NCBI RefSeq assembly: GCF_900113185.1
Contig: NZ_FOZD01000001.1
Location: 1,798,001 to 1,862,000, forward strand
DNA length: 64,000 nt
Origin: Agromyces sp. CF514
Lineage (GTDB): Bacteria > Actinomycetota > Actinomycetes > Actinomycetales > Microbacteriaceae
Reading direction: 5' to 3'
Of this stretch, positions 18,700-27,684 are shown piece after piece (the stretch's first letter is position 1; the number at the start of each line of letters is the position of its first letter). Below the pieces are notes generated by a model that saw only the letters and a program-made list of their open reading frames with translations, did no database searches and was not told the origin of the DNA. Made by a program: the position numbers and the translations under genes.

Positions 18700-19296
18700 G
18701 TGACCCGCATTCCCGCGCCCGAGCGTCGCGTCGCGCTCATCGAGGCGGCCCTTCGCGTCGTGTCGAGGAACGGCATCGCGCAGGCCACGACCCGGGCCAT
18801 CGTCGCAGAGGCCGGCATGAGCCTCGCGAGCTTCCACTACGCGTTCGACTCGCGCGACGAGCTCATCGACGAGCTCATCACGACCGTCATCGATCGCACC
18901 CGCGGCGCGGTCATGCCCGAGGACTTCGCAGGCGGCACGCTCGTCGACGTGCTCGAGGCGGGCATCGTGCGCTACTTCGAACACCTCAGGGCCGACCCCG
19001 AGCACGAGCAGGCGATGCTCGAGCTCACGCACTACGCGCTGCGCTCGCCCGAGCGGCATCCGCTCGCGCGCGCCCAGTACGCCCGCTACGTCGAACTCGC
19101 CGAGCAGTCCCTCGAGCTCGCGGCCGAGCACTCCGACAGCGTGTGGACCGTGCCGATCGCGCGCGTCGCGCGCACGCTCGTCGCCTTCACCGACGGACTG
19201 ACGGTGACCTGGCTCGTCGATCGCGACGACGACGCAGCACTGGCGGTCGCGCACGCGGCCGCCGACGCCCTCTCGAGAATGGCCGAACCCCGATGA
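18700..19296 (+). CDS. TetR-family transcriptional regulator
   Basis: This 198-residue repressor-type regulator has an N-terminal TetR helix-turn-helix at about residues 10-55 (IEAALRVVSRNGIAQATTRAIVAEAG, then SFHYAFDSRDELIDEL). A helical C-terminal ligand-binding domain follows. The GTG at 18700 follows AAGGAG; the upstream in-frame ATG lies before the palindromic operator and is unlikely. It overlaps the MFS gene by 4 bp (ATGA) and heads a four-gene coupled operon. The inducer is unknown but is probably a substrate of the operon. Confidence 0.9.
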   Translation: MTRIPAPERRVALIEAALRVVSRNGIAQATTRAIVAEAGMSLASFHYAFDSRDELIDELITTVIDRTRGAVMPEDFAGGTLVDVLEAGIVRYFEHLRADPEHEQAMLELTHYALRSPERHPLARAQYARYVELAEQSLELAAEHSDSVWTVPIARVARTLVAFTDGLTVTWLVDRDDDAALAVAHAAADALSRMAEPR

Positions 19297-20555
19297 CGAG
19301 CCTCGACCTCACGACGCCCGCGGCGCTCGACGAACCCACCCGGCGCGTTCCCGCCGGCTGGATCGCGTCGTTCGCCGCGCTCTGGTTCGGCATCTGGATG
19401 GCGCAGCTCACGCCCGTGCAGCTGCTCCTGCCCGCGCAGATCGACGAGACCCTCCACCCCGAGGACTGGGTCGACAGCGTCCTCGCGTTCGGCATCATCT
19501 CGGGCATCGCGGCCGTGGCGACGATCATCGCCTACCCGCTCACGGGAGCCGCATCAGACCGCACGACCTCTCGGTTCGGTCGCCGTCGCCCGTGGATCGT
19601 CATCGGCGGCGTCGTGTTCGCCGTCTCGCTCGCCGTGCTAGGCCTGCAGACCGAGATCTGGGCGATCGGCGCCTCGTGGGTCGGCGCTTCCGTCGGCTTC
19701 TGCATCATGACCGCGGCGCTCACGGCGACGATCTCCGACCAGGTGCCGGTCGGCCAGCGAGGATTCGTGTCCGGCTGGATGTCGGCGCCCCAGGCGGTCG
19801 GTATCATCGCGGGGCTGCTGCTCGTGACCGAGCTCGTCACCGACCGCGCGCTCGGCTACCTCGTGCTCGGTGCGGTGATGCTCGTGCTGGCGGTGCCGTT
19901 CCTGCTGCGCCACGACCAGCCGCTCGCCGCGGCCGAGCGCACGCGGGTCACGGCCAAGGGCGTCATCGCGAGCCTCTGGATCAGCCCGCGCAAGCACCCC
20001 GACTTCGGCTGGACCCTGCTCAGCCGCGTGCTCGTCTCGGTCGGCAACGCGCTCGGCACGAGCCTGCTGTTGTACTTCCTCATGTTCGGCCTCGGCGACG
20101 AGAACGCCGAAGACGACCTCATCCTGCTCACGCTCGTCTACATGGTGTTCGTCATCGCGGCGTCGCTGTTCGGCGGGCGGCTCTCCGACAGGCTCGGACG
20201 CCGCAAGTCGTTCGTGTTCGTGGCATCCGCCCTGCAGGCGATCGCGGCGCTGCTGCTCGCGCTCGTGCCCGACTTCACGGTCGCGGTGGTCGCGGCCGGC
20301 ATCCTCGGCCTCGGCTACGGCTGCTTCCTCTCGGTCGACCAGGCGCTCGCGACGCAGGTGCTGCCCGATGCCGCGTCGCGCGGAAAGGACCTCGGCATCA
20401 TGAACATCGCGACCGCGGTGCCGCAGGCCATCGCACCGCTGATCGGCGCGGGCGCCGTGGTGCTGACCGGTTCGTTCGTGCCGGTCTTCGTCTTGAGCGC
20501 GCTGTTCGCCTTCGCGGGCGCCGTCGCGGTCTCACGTGTTCGGAGCGTGCGCTGA
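19293..20555 (+). CDS. MFS transporter
   Basis: This 420-residue permease has about twelve hydrophobic segments. The MFS loop 2-3 motif appears as GAASDRTTSRFGRRRPWIVIGG and its repeat in loop 8-9 as GGRLSDRLGRRKSFVF. The pattern resembles sugar/polyol or drug symporters of the GPH/MFS type, but the substrate is not readable. Its place between the TetR gene and two catabolic-type enzymes suggests import of their substrate. ATGA overlap with the TetR gene upstream and TGATG overlap with the aldolase gene downstream. Confidence 0.88.
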   Translation: MTSLDLTTPAALDEPTRRVPAGWIASFAALWFGIWMAQLTPVQLLLPAQIDETLHPEDWVDSVLAFGIISGIAAVATIIAYPLTGAASDRTTSRFGRRRPWIVIGGVVFAVSLAVLGLQTEIWAIGASWVGASVGFCIMTAALTATISDQVPVGQRGFVSGWMSAPQAVGIIAGLLLVTELVTDRALGYLVLGAVMLVLAVPFLLRHDQPLAAAERTRVTAKGVIASLWISPRKHPDFGWTLLSRVLVSVGNALGTSLLLYFLMFGLGDENAEDDLILLTLVYMVFVIAASLFGGRLSDRLGRRKSFVFVASALQAIAALLLALVPDFTVAVVAAGILGLGYGCFLSVDQALATQVLPDAASRGKDLGIMNIATAVPQAIAPLIGAGAVVLTGSFVPVFVLSALFAFAGAVAVSRVRSVR

Positions 20556-21805
20556 TGATCGACCTCTCACTCTTCGAAGCGGCGCCGACGGCGACGGATG
20601 CCTCGCCGTGGGCGACCCCGTCGCGCTACTGGCCGGGGCTCTCGGCGGCCACCGCCCACCTCGACGCGCCCGTCGGCGCGCTGCACCTCGGTGCCCTGCG
20701 CCACAACGCGGCCGACATGCTGCAGCGGGCGCACGGCAAACCGATCCGGGTGGCCTCCAAGTCCATCCGCGTGCGGAGCGTGATCGAGGCGCTCCTGCGA
20801 ATGCCCGGCTATCACGGCGTGCTCGCCTACACCCTCGCCGAGGCGATCTGGCTGGCCGACACGATCGACGACATCGTCGTGGGCTACCCGACCGCGGAAC
20901 GCGGCAGCATCCGTCGCCTCGCGACCGACCCGGCACTCGCGGCCCGCATCACGCTCATGGTCGACTCGATCGCGCAGCTCGACCTCATCGACGCCGTGAT
21001 CGCGCCTGCCGAACGCGAGCCGATCCGCATCGCGCTCGAGCTCGACGCCTCGTGGAACGCGCCCGTGCTCGGCCATCTCGGCGTGCGCCGCTCGCCCGTG
21101 CACGACCCGGCGGACGCCGGCGCCCTCGCGGCGTACATCGTCACCAGGCCCGGCTTCCGGCTCGTCGGCATGATGGGCTACGAGGCGCAGATCGCGGGCG
21201 TCACGAACCAGCCGGCCGGCAAGCCCGTCGACGGTGCGGTGAACCGCTGGATGCAGTCGCGCTCGATGCCCGAGCTCGTCGAGCGCCGCACGCGCGCCGT
21301 GGCAGCCGTGCGCGAGCACGCCGACCTCGAGTTTGTCAACGGCGGTGGCACGGGTTCGCTCGAGGCGACGTCGGCCGACGGGTCGGTGACCGAGATCGCG
21401 GCCGGGTCCGGCCTGTTCGGCGGTCACCTGTTCGACGGGTACGCGCACTTCACGCCGGCGCCCGCAGCCGCCTTCGCCATGGACGTCGTGCGTCGGCCGA
21501 GCCCACGGCACGCCACGATCCTCGGCGGCGGATGGATCGCCTCCGGCCCGCCCGCACCCGATCGCCTGCCGCGCATCGTCTGGCCCGAGGGGCTCGAGAT
21601 GATGCCCCGCGAGGCGGCCGGCGAGGTGCAGACGCCCGTCACGGGCGCCGCAGCGCGTCAGCTGCGCCCCGGCGACCGGGTCTGGTTCCGCCACACCAAG
21701 TCGGGCGAGCTCTCGGAGCACCTGAACGAGTTCCAGCTCGTCGACGACGACCGCATCGTCGATGTGCTGCCCACCTACCGCGGTGAAGGCAAGGTGTTCC
21801 TGTGA
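20555..21805 (+). CDS. PLP-dependent amino-acid deaminase/aldolase (alanine racemase N-terminal fold)
   Basis: This 416-residue cytoplasmic enzyme belongs to the fold-type III group that includes D-threonine aldolase and D-serine dehydratase-like proteins. The PLP lysine lies in RVASKSIRVRSV. The barrel is followed by VNGGGTGSLEATS (phosphate binding) and GGGWIASGP. The C-terminal beta domain has PGDRVWFRHTKSGELSEHLNEF with the His residues expected for the metal site. The substrate could be a beta-hydroxy amino acid, but this is inference. It is coupled by 1-bp overlap with the MFS gene and by GTGA with the oxidase gene. Confidence 0.85.
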   Translation: MIDLSLFEAAPTATDASPWATPSRYWPGLSAATAHLDAPVGALHLGALRHNAADMLQRAHGKPIRVASKSIRVRSVIEALLRMPGYHGVLAYTLAEAIWLADTIDDIVVGYPTAERGSIRRLATDPALAARITLMVDSIAQLDLIDAVIAPAEREPIRIALELDASWNAPVLGHLGVRRSPVHDPADAGALAAYIVTRPGFRLVGMMGYEAQIAGVTNQPAGKPVDGAVNRWMQSRSMPELVERRTRAVAAVREHADLEFVNGGGTGSLEATSADGSVTEIAAGSGLFGGHLFDGYAHFTPAPAAAFAMDVVRRPSPRHATILGGGWIASGPPAPDRLPRIVWPEGLEMMPREAAGEVQTPVTGAAARQLRPGDRVWFRHTKSGELSEHLNEFQLVDDDRIVDVLPTYRGEGKVFL

Positions 21806-23136
21806 CCGCGACCGGAGCCACGTGGCGCAACTGGGGGCGTACGGAGCAGGTGCGACCCGTGCGGGTCGAGCGCCCCGACTCGCCCGGAGCGGTGCAGCGG
21901 GCCGTCGCGGCGGCTGCGGCATCCGGACTGCGCATCAAGCCCGTCGGCGCGGGCCACAGCTTCACCGGCATCGCCGTCGCCCCCGGCGTGCAGCTCGACC
22001 TCGGCGACGTCTCGGGCGTCATCGCCGCCGACCCCGCGACGGGCCGCGTCACGCTCGGAGCGGGCACGCGCCTGTACGACCTGCCGCGCCTGCTCGCCCC
22101 GTACGGGCTCGCACTCCAGAACATGGGCGACATCGACCGGCAGACGATCGCCGGCGCGACCTCCACGGGAACGCACGGCACGGGCCTCGGCTTCGGAGGC
22201 CTCGCCACGCAGATCGTCGCGGCCAAGCTCGTCACCGGCACGGGCGAACCCGTCGAGATCAGCGAGACGAGCCGCCCCGAGCTCCTGCCCGCGGTGCGCG
22301 TCGGCCTCGGCGCGCTCGGCGTGCTCGTCGAGGTGACGCTCCAGCTCGTGCCGGCGTTCGTGCTGCACGCCGAGGAGCGCATCGAACCGCTCGACGCCGT
22401 GCTCGGGCAGTGGACCGAGAGAGTCGCCTCCGCCGACCACTTCGAGTTCTACTGGTTCCCGCACACGGGCACCGCGCAGACCAAGACCAACACGCGGCTG
22501 CCGGGTGACGCGCCACGCGATCCGCTCGGACGCGTCTCGCGCTGGGTCGACGACGAACTGCTCGCCAACGGCCTCTACCGCGGCATCTGCGCCCTCGGCC
22601 GCGTCGCGCCCGCGACCACGCCGTTCTTCGCCCGCCAGGTCGACCGCTTCAGCGGCGACCGCGACTTCAGCGACGTCTCGCCGAAGGTGTTCACCACGAA
22701 CCGCACCGTCCGGTTCCGCGAGATGGAGTACGCGATCCCGCTCGAGGCGGTGCCCTCGGCGTTCGGCGAGGTGCGTTCGCTCATCGAGCGGAAGGGATGG
22801 CGGGTGAGCTTCCCGCTCGAGGTGCGCGCCGCGGCATCCGACGAGAACTGGCTCTCGACCGCGCACGGCCGCGACACCGGGTACATCGCCGTGCACCGGT
22901 ACTTCCGCGAGGACCCGACCGAGTACTTCACCGCGGTCGAGGCGATCATGCACGCGCACGACGGCCGGCCGCACTGGGGAAAGATGCACACGCAGACGGA
23001 TGCCGCGCTTCGCGAGAAGTACCCCCGGTTCGACGACTTCCTCGCGGTGCGAGACGAGTTCGACCCCGACGGCGTCTTCCGGAACGCCTACCTGGACCGC
23101 GTGCTCGGCGTCAGGGCGTCCGTCGACGCAGCGTGA
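21802..23136 (+). CDS. FAD-linked D-arabinono-1,4-lactone/alditol oxidase family protein
   Basis: This 444-residue VAO-family flavoprotein oxidises a sugar lactone or polyol with O2. The N-terminal FAD-binding PCMH domain has KPVGAGHSFTGIA, whose His is the usual covalent FAD attachment site. LGAGTRLYDLPRLL and IAGATSTGTHGTG are also present. The ALO C-terminal domain ends with PHWGKMHTQTDA and DEFDPDGVFRN, as in D-arabinono-1,4-lactone oxidase and alditol oxidase. Last gene of the TetR operon. Its 3' end overlaps the convergent ABC permease gene by 26 bp. Confidence 0.88.
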   Translation: MTATGATWRNWGRTEQVRPVRVERPDSPGAVQRAVAAAAASGLRIKPVGAGHSFTGIAVAPGVQLDLGDVSGVIAADPATGRVTLGAGTRLYDLPRLLAPYGLALQNMGDIDRQTIAGATSTGTHGTGLGFGGLATQIVAAKLVTGTGEPVEISETSRPELLPAVRVGLGALGVLVEVTLQLVPAFVLHAEERIEPLDAVLGQWTERVASADHFEFYWFPHTGTAQTKTNTRLPGDAPRDPLGRVSRWVDDELLANGLYRGICALGRVAPATTPFFARQVDRFSGDRDFSDVSPKVFTTNRTVRFREMEYAIPLEAVPSAFGEVRSLIERKGWRVSFPLEVRAAASDENWLSTAHGRDTGYIAVHRYFREDPTEYFTAVEAIMHAHDGRPHWGKMHTQTDAALREKYPRFDDFLAVRDEFDPDGVFRNAYLDRVLGVRASVDAA

Positions 23137-23845
23137 TCGAGCCGAGCACGATGCAGCCGACGATCCACGCGACGATGACGAGCACCTTCGCCAGGATCCA
23201 CTCGGCACTCTCGGAGTCGGCTGCGACGGCCTGCAGGGCGTCGATGGCGAAGCTGAGCGGCAGCCATTCGGCGATCGCCTCGAGCACGTCCGGCAGCTGA
23301 TCGCGCGGGATGAAGATGCCGCAGAGCAGGATCTGCGGCAGCACGAGCAGGGGCATGAACTGCACGACCTGGAACTCGGTGCGTGCGAACGCGCTCGCGA
23401 GCAACCCGAGCGCGGTGCCGAGCACGGCGTCCGCGACCGCGACCGCGAAGAGCAGCCAGATCGAACCCGTGATGTCGAGCCCGCACACCCACACCGCGAA
23501 CGACACCGCGATGGCGGTCTGCGCGACCGCGAGCAGGCCGAACGCGAGCGCGTAGCCGAGCAGGAAGTCGCCCCGGCCCATGGGCATCGAGAGCAGGCGC
23601 TCGAGGGTGCCGCTGCGGCGTTCGCGGAGCGTCGCGATGCTCGTGACGAGGAACATCACGATGAACGGGAACAGGGCGATCATCGCGGGACCGATGTCGT
23701 CGAAGACGTCGGTGTCGCTGAAGATCCACGCGACCAGCCCGATCAGCAGGCTCGGCACGATGAGCAGCAGGCCGATCGTGCGCGGGTCGTGGCGGATCTG
23801 CTCGAGCACCCGCCCGGCGGTGGCGAACGTCCGGGTGGCGTTCAT
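23111..23845 (-). CDS. ABC-2 type transporter permease
   Basis: This 244-residue membrane subunit has six hydrophobic segments. The ABC-2 coupling region reads ATLRERRSGTLERLLSMPMGRGDFLLGYAL, followed by the conserved LLVLPQILLCGIFIPRDQLP. Such permeases export drugs, lipids or polysaccharides. It overlaps the upstream ATPase gene by 4 bp (ATGA), so the two form one exporter. The substrate is unknown. Confidence 0.88.
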   Translation of the reverse strand: MNATRTFATAGRVLEQIRHDPRTIGLLLIVPSLLIGLVAWIFSDTDVFDDIGPAMIALFPFIVMFLVTSIATLRERRSGTLERLLSMPMGRGDFLLGYALAFGLLAVAQTAIAVSFAVWVCGLDITGSIWLLFAVAVADAVLGTALGLLASAFARTEFQVVQFMPLLVLPQILLCGIFIPRDQLPDVLEAIAEWLPLSFAIDALQAVAADSESAEWILAKVLVIVAWIVGCIVLGSITLRRRTP

Positions 23846-24672
23846 CGGGTCGCCTCCGAACCGGGCTCGGGCGCCTCGTCGGGCCCCTCCGCCGCATGCC
23901 GCGGCCCCGGACGATCGGGCGCTCGCGGCGCGAGGTCGGGGGCGCCGCGCTCGATGAGCCGGAGGAACGCCGTCTCGACGTCGTCGGTTCCCGTGAAGGC
24001 GAGCAGGCCCTCGACCGTGTCGTCGGCGAGCAGTTCGCCGTCGCGCATGAGCAGCAGCCGGTCGCAGCGCTTGGCCTCGTCCATGACGTGGCTCGACACG
24101 AGCAGCGTGCGTCCGTCGTCGGCCAGGCTGCGGAACAGGTCCCACAGCTGCACGCGGAGCACCGGATCGAGGCCGACCGTCGGCTCGTCGAGCACGAGCA
24201 GTTCGGGCTCGCCGAGCAGCGCCGCCGCGAGCGAGACCCGACCGCGCTGTCCGCCCGAGAGCGACCCGACGAGCCGATCGGCGACCGTGCCGAGGTCGGT
24301 GCGCTCGATGACCCGGTCGACATCGGATGCCGGTGCTCCGAGCACACGGCGGAAGTAGACCAGGTTCTGGCGCACCGTGAGGTCGTCGTAGACGCTCGCC
24401 TGCTGCGTCACGTAGGCGACGCGCGTGCGCAGCGGTGCGGTGCCCGCCGGAAGCCCGAGCACCTCGATCGAGCCGGACTGCACGACCTGCACGCCCACGA
24501 TGGAACGCATGAGCGTCGTCTTGCCGCTCCCGCTCGGTCCGAGCAGGCCCACGATCGCTCCGGCCGGCACGGCGAGCGAGAGCCCCTCGAGCACCGCGGT
24601 CGAACCCCGCTTCACGTGCAGGTCGTCGACGATGACGGCCGCGCCGGCCGTGGCATCCGCACTGTTGCTCAT
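23842..24672 (-). CDS. ABC transporter ATP-binding protein
   Basis: This 276-residue ATPase drives the adjacent ABC-2 permease. Walker A is GLLGPSGSGKTTLM and the Q-loop AYVTQQASVYDDLTV. The signature is LSGGQRGRVSLAAALL, Walker B LLVLDEPTVGLDP and the switch His LLVSSHVMDEA. About 35 C-terminal residues are Pro/Asp/Arg-rich beyond the standard domain. The ATG at 24672 is chosen by domain alignment; the longer frame is antisense to the LemA gene region. Confidence 0.9.
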   Translation of the reverse strand: MSNSADATAGAAVIVDDLHVKRGSTAVLEGLSLAVPAGAIVGLLGPSGSGKTTLMRSIVGVQVVQSGSIEVLGLPAGTAPLRTRVAYVTQQASVYDDLTVRQNLVYFRRVLGAPASDVDRVIERTDLGTVADRLVGSLSGGQRGRVSLAAALLGEPELLVLDEPTVGLDPVLRVQLWDLFRSLADDGRTLLVSSHVMDEAKRCDRLLLMRDGELLADDTVEGLLAFTGTDDVETAFLRLIERGAPDLAPRAPDRPGPRHAAEGPDEAPEPGSEATR

Positions 24673-24820
24673 GTGGCGATTCTTCGCCCACGGCACCCCG
24701 CGTGTCGAGGGGCAACTTCGCGGCGCCGCCGCGGCGTCGCGTCGCCCGTGCTCGCCGGGAGAACACTCTCCGGTTCCTTCGAGTCTCATGGGAACCCCGG
24801 AGGTCTTCTCAGCCGATCGA

Positions 24821-24826
24821 TAGAAT
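24821..24826 (+). promoter_or_regulatory. Candidate -10 element for the lemA-M48 operon
   Basis: TAGAAT lies 63 nt before the LemA start codon, in the divergent intergenic region with the ABC operon. No clear -35 is visible. Confidence 0.4.
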
Positions 24827-24888
24827 CGGGGGACATCAAGATCGTCGCAGCAACGCGATCGTCGCAGCATCGCTGAGGAGCCCGTGCC

Positions 24889-25455
24889 ATGGAATGGCTG
24901 ATCCCCGTCATCATCGTCGTCGCGCTCGTGCTGATCATCGGCATCTACCTCTGGGCGACGTACAACTCGCTCGTGACGCTGAACGTGCGTGTCGACGAGG
25001 CGTGGAGCGACATCACGGTGCAGCTGAAGCGACGCGCCGACCTGATCCCGAACCTCATCGACTCGGTCAAGGGCTACGCCGCACACGAGAAGGCCGTGTT
25101 CGAGAACGTCACGCGCGCCCGTGCCGAGACCCTGCAGGCTCAGGGGCCGGCCGACGCATCCGCCGCCGAGAACCACATGCAGCAGGCCCTGAAGTCGATC
25201 TTCGCGGTCGCCGAGGCGTACCCGCAGCTGCAGGCCAGCCAGAACTTCCTCCAGCTCCAGTCCGAGCTGGTCGACACCGAAGACAAGATCCAGGCCTCGC
25301 GTCGGTTCTACAACGGCGGCGTGCGCGAGCTGAACACGAAGATCAAGGTGTTCCCGAACACGCTGTTCGTACGCGGCCTCGGATTCAACGAGCGCGACTT
25401 CTTCGAGGTCACCGAGCCGGCGGCCATCGCCGAGCCGCCGCGCGTCCAGTTCTAA
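24889..25455 (+). CDS. LemA family protein
   Basis: This 188-residue protein is membrane anchored by an N-terminal helix (WLIPVIIVVALVLIIGIYLW). A long helical extracytoplasmic or cytoplasmic domain follows with the LemA signatures YNSLVTLNVRVDEAWSDI, QLKRRADLIPNLI and ARRFYNGGV (here ASRRFYNGGVRELNTKI). The biochemical role is unknown; LemA genes are typically next to M48 proteases or TPM-domain proteins, as here. It is separated from the M48 protease gene by 9 bp. Confidence 0.93.
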   Translation: MEWLIPVIIVVALVLIIGIYLWATYNSLVTLNVRVDEAWSDITVQLKRRADLIPNLIDSVKGYAAHEKAVFENVTRARAETLQAQGPADASAAENHMQQALKSIFAVAEAYPQLQASQNFLQLQSELVDTEDKIQASRRFYNGGVRELNTKIKVFPNTLFVRGLGFNERDFFEVTEPAAIAEPPRVQF

Positions 25456-25464
25456 GGGTCGGCG

Positions 25465-26340
25465 TTGTACCGGGCGATCGCCAAGAACAAGCGCAACACG
25501 GTCTTCATCATCCTGTTCTTCCTCGCCGTCGTCGGCGGGCTGGGCTGGCTCGCCGCGGCCGTCTACGGCGACGTCACGATCGTCATCGTCACGGTGGCCA
25601 TCGCGACGGCGTACGCGGCGTTCCAGTACTTCACGGCCGACCGTCAGGCGCTCGCGATGTCCGGGGCCGTCGAGCTGCAGGGCAGGGCCGACCATCCGCG
25701 CCTCTGGCGCACGGTCGAGAACCTCTCGATCGCGACCGGCACGCCGATGCCGCGCGTGTTCGTCGTCTCCGATCCGGCGCCGAACGCCTTCGCGACCGGG
25801 CGTGACCCCGAGCATGCGGTCGTCGCCGCGACCACGGGCCTGCTCGAGATCATGGACGACGCCGAGCTCGAGGGCGTCATGGCGCATGAACTCGGGCACG
25901 TGCGCAACTACGACATCCGGCTGTCGATGATCGTGTTCGGCCTCGTCGTCGCGGTGGGCTTCATCTCGGACATGTTCGTGCGCATGGCCTTCTTCGGCCG
26001 CAACAACAACAACGGCAACCCGATCATGATGGTCGTCGGCCTCGTCGCCATGCTCATCGCGCCGCTCGTGGCGAGCCTCGTGCAGCTCGCGGTGTCACGC
26101 CAGCGCGAATACCTCGCAGACGCGACCGGTGCCATGACCACGCGGCATCCCGATGCCCTCGCCAGTGCACTGGAGAAGCTCGAGCAGTACGGCCGACCCA
26201 TGAAGCGCCAGAACTCGTCGATGGCCCACCTCTGGATCGCCGACCCGCTGAAGCCCGGCGCACTCAGCCGGCTCTTCGCCACGCACCCGCCGATCGAGGA
26301 ACGCGTCAAGCGCCTCGAGAGCATGGGCGGCTCGTTCTAG
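25465..26340 (+). CDS. M48-family membrane zinc metalloprotease (HtpX-like)
   Basis: This 291-residue membrane protease is likely involved in membrane protein quality control. Two N-terminal helices are followed by the zinc motif HELGH in LEGVMAHELGHVRNYDIRLSM. Two further hydrophobic segments then precede the third ligand Glu in SRQREYLADATGA. A TTG start 9 bp after the lemA stop is the only plausible start that keeps the first helix; the GGGTC upstream is a weak ribosome binding site, so coupling to lemA translation is likely. Confidence 0.9.
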   Translation: MYRAIAKNKRNTVFIILFFLAVVGGLGWLAAAVYGDVTIVIVTVAIATAYAAFQYFTADRQALAMSGAVELQGRADHPRLWRTVENLSIATGTPMPRVFVVSDPAPNAFATGRDPEHAVVAATTGLLEIMDDAELEGVMAHELGHVRNYDIRLSMIVFGLVVAVGFISDMFVRMAFFGRNNNNGNPIMMVVGLVAMLIAPLVASLVQLAVSRQREYLADATGAMTTRHPDALASALEKLEQYGRPMKRQNSSMAHLWIADPLKPGALSRLFATHPPIEERVKRLESMGGSF

Positions 26341-26397
26341 CGGTTCCGCTCGCTCGCACTCCGCACGCGAGGCCTCCCGGCCCGACGAATCGACGCG

Positions 26398-27609
26398 TCA
26401 GGCGGATGCCGCGAGCTCGGGTCGGAGCGCATGGGCGAGGTTGCCGCGATCGGCGACGACGATCTCGCCGAGCCCCTGCCAGTCCGCGGCCCGCCGCAGG
26501 GCCGGGGCGAGCCGGGCCGCCGTGTCTGCGGGCGCCGTGGCCTCGCTCCACGCCGACTGCACGCGGAGCACCCCGTTCTTGCGGTCGTTCTTGAGATCGA
26601 CGCGGCCCACGACGTCGTCGTCGATGAGCACCGGCAGCGAGTAGTAGCCGAACACCCGCTGCGGCTCGGGCGTGTAGATCTCGATGCGGTAGTGGAAGTC
26701 GAACATGCGCTCGGCCCGGGGCCTGAACCACACGACCGGGTCGAACGGCGAGAGCAGGGTCGCGGTGTCGATGCGTCGGGGTCGCCGGGCGTCGCGGTGC
26801 ACCCAGGCGGGCGCCTGGCGACCTCCGACGTTCCACCCGGGAACCTCGACGGGCACGAGCACGCCCGCGTCTTCGAGATCGCGGACCGCGTCGCGCACCT
26901 GGGCGCGCTTCATGCGCCAGTAGTCGGCGAGGTCGGCCTCGGTCGCGATGCCCAGGGCGGAGGCCGCGCGCTCGACCAGCACGCGGATCGCGTCGGCCTC
27001 GGTGGGCGGGGGAGCGAGCAGCTCCGACGCGAGCGCCTGCTCGGGCAGCGCGTAGACGCGTTCGAACCGTCGCCGTTCGACGCACACGACCTCGCCGACG
27101 CGGAACATCCACTCGAGCGTGCGCTTGACCGTGGACCAGCCCCACCAGGGGCCACGCCGCTGATTCGCGTCGTGCTCGATCTCGCTCGCGCGCATCGGGC
27201 CGTTGGCCGCGAGCTCGGCCTTCAGCCAGTCGGCGAGCTGGCGGTTCTCGACGAGCCATCCGCCCCACGCCTCGCCGTGCCTGCGGTACTCCTCGCGCCG
27301 GAACTCGAACAGCGGCCACAGCTCGCGCGGAACGAACGCGGCCTCGTGCGCCCAGTACTCGAGGGTGCGGCCTCGCCTGCCGGTGGTCACCCGGTCGAGC
27401 AGCGCCTTGTCGTAGGAGCCGAGCCGGCTGAACACCGGCAGGTAGTGGCTGCGCTCGAACACGTTGACCGAGTCGATCTGCAGGAGCCCCAGGCGGTCGA
27501 GCACGCCGCCGACCTGACGGAGCCCCGGTTGGGGAGACGTCGCGCGACCGAAACCCTGCGCGGCGAGCGCGATGCGACGGGCGAGAGGAGGACTGACACG
27601 TTCGACCAT
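26398..27609 (-). CDS. YcaQ/AlkZ-like winged-helix DNA glycosylase family protein
   Basis: This 403-residue protein matches the HTH_42 (DUF1006) family that includes E. coli YcaQ (AlkX) and Streptomyces AlkZ, which unhook interstrand crosslinks and remove bulky N7 adducts. The family catalytic motif Q-x-D/Q appears as Gln44-Ile-Asp46 in GLLQIDSVNVFERSHYLP. Tandem winged-helix regions follow, with WWGWSTVKRTLEWMF and the C-terminal DPVVWFRPRAERMFDFHYRIEIYTP. The family's function is experimental for only a few members, so glycosylase activity here is inferred from the motif. It is divergent from the AI-2E permease gene with 75 bp between starts. Confidence 0.83.
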   Translation of the reverse strand: MVERVSPPLARRIALAAQGFGRATSPQPGLRQVGGVLDRLGLLQIDSVNVFERSHYLPVFSRLGSYDKALLDRVTTGRRGRTLEYWAHEAAFVPRELWPLFEFRREEYRRHGEAWGGWLVENRQLADWLKAELAANGPMRASEIEHDANQRRGPWWGWSTVKRTLEWMFRVGEVVCVERRRFERVYALPEQALASELLAPPPTEADAIRVLVERAASALGIATEADLADYWRMKRAQVRDAVRDLEDAGVLVPVEVPGWNVGGRQAPAWVHRDARRPRRIDTATLLSPFDPVVWFRPRAERMFDFHYRIEIYTPEPQRVFGYYSLPVLIDDDVVGRVDLKNDRKNGVLRVQSAWSEATAPADTAARLAPALRRAADWQGLGEIVVADRGNLAHALRPELAASA

Positions 27610-27672
27610 GGTGTTCGCACCCTACCCGCGGCCGCCGACACCGCACATGCCGTCCCGCGCATGCCCCGCGCC

Positions 27673-27678
27673 TAGACT
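27673..27678 (+). promoter_or_regulatory. -10 hexamer of a probable leaderless promoter (AI-2E permease)
   Basis: TAGACT lies 6 nt before the ATG at 27685. Confidence 0.5.
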
Positions 27679-27684
27679 GGAGCG

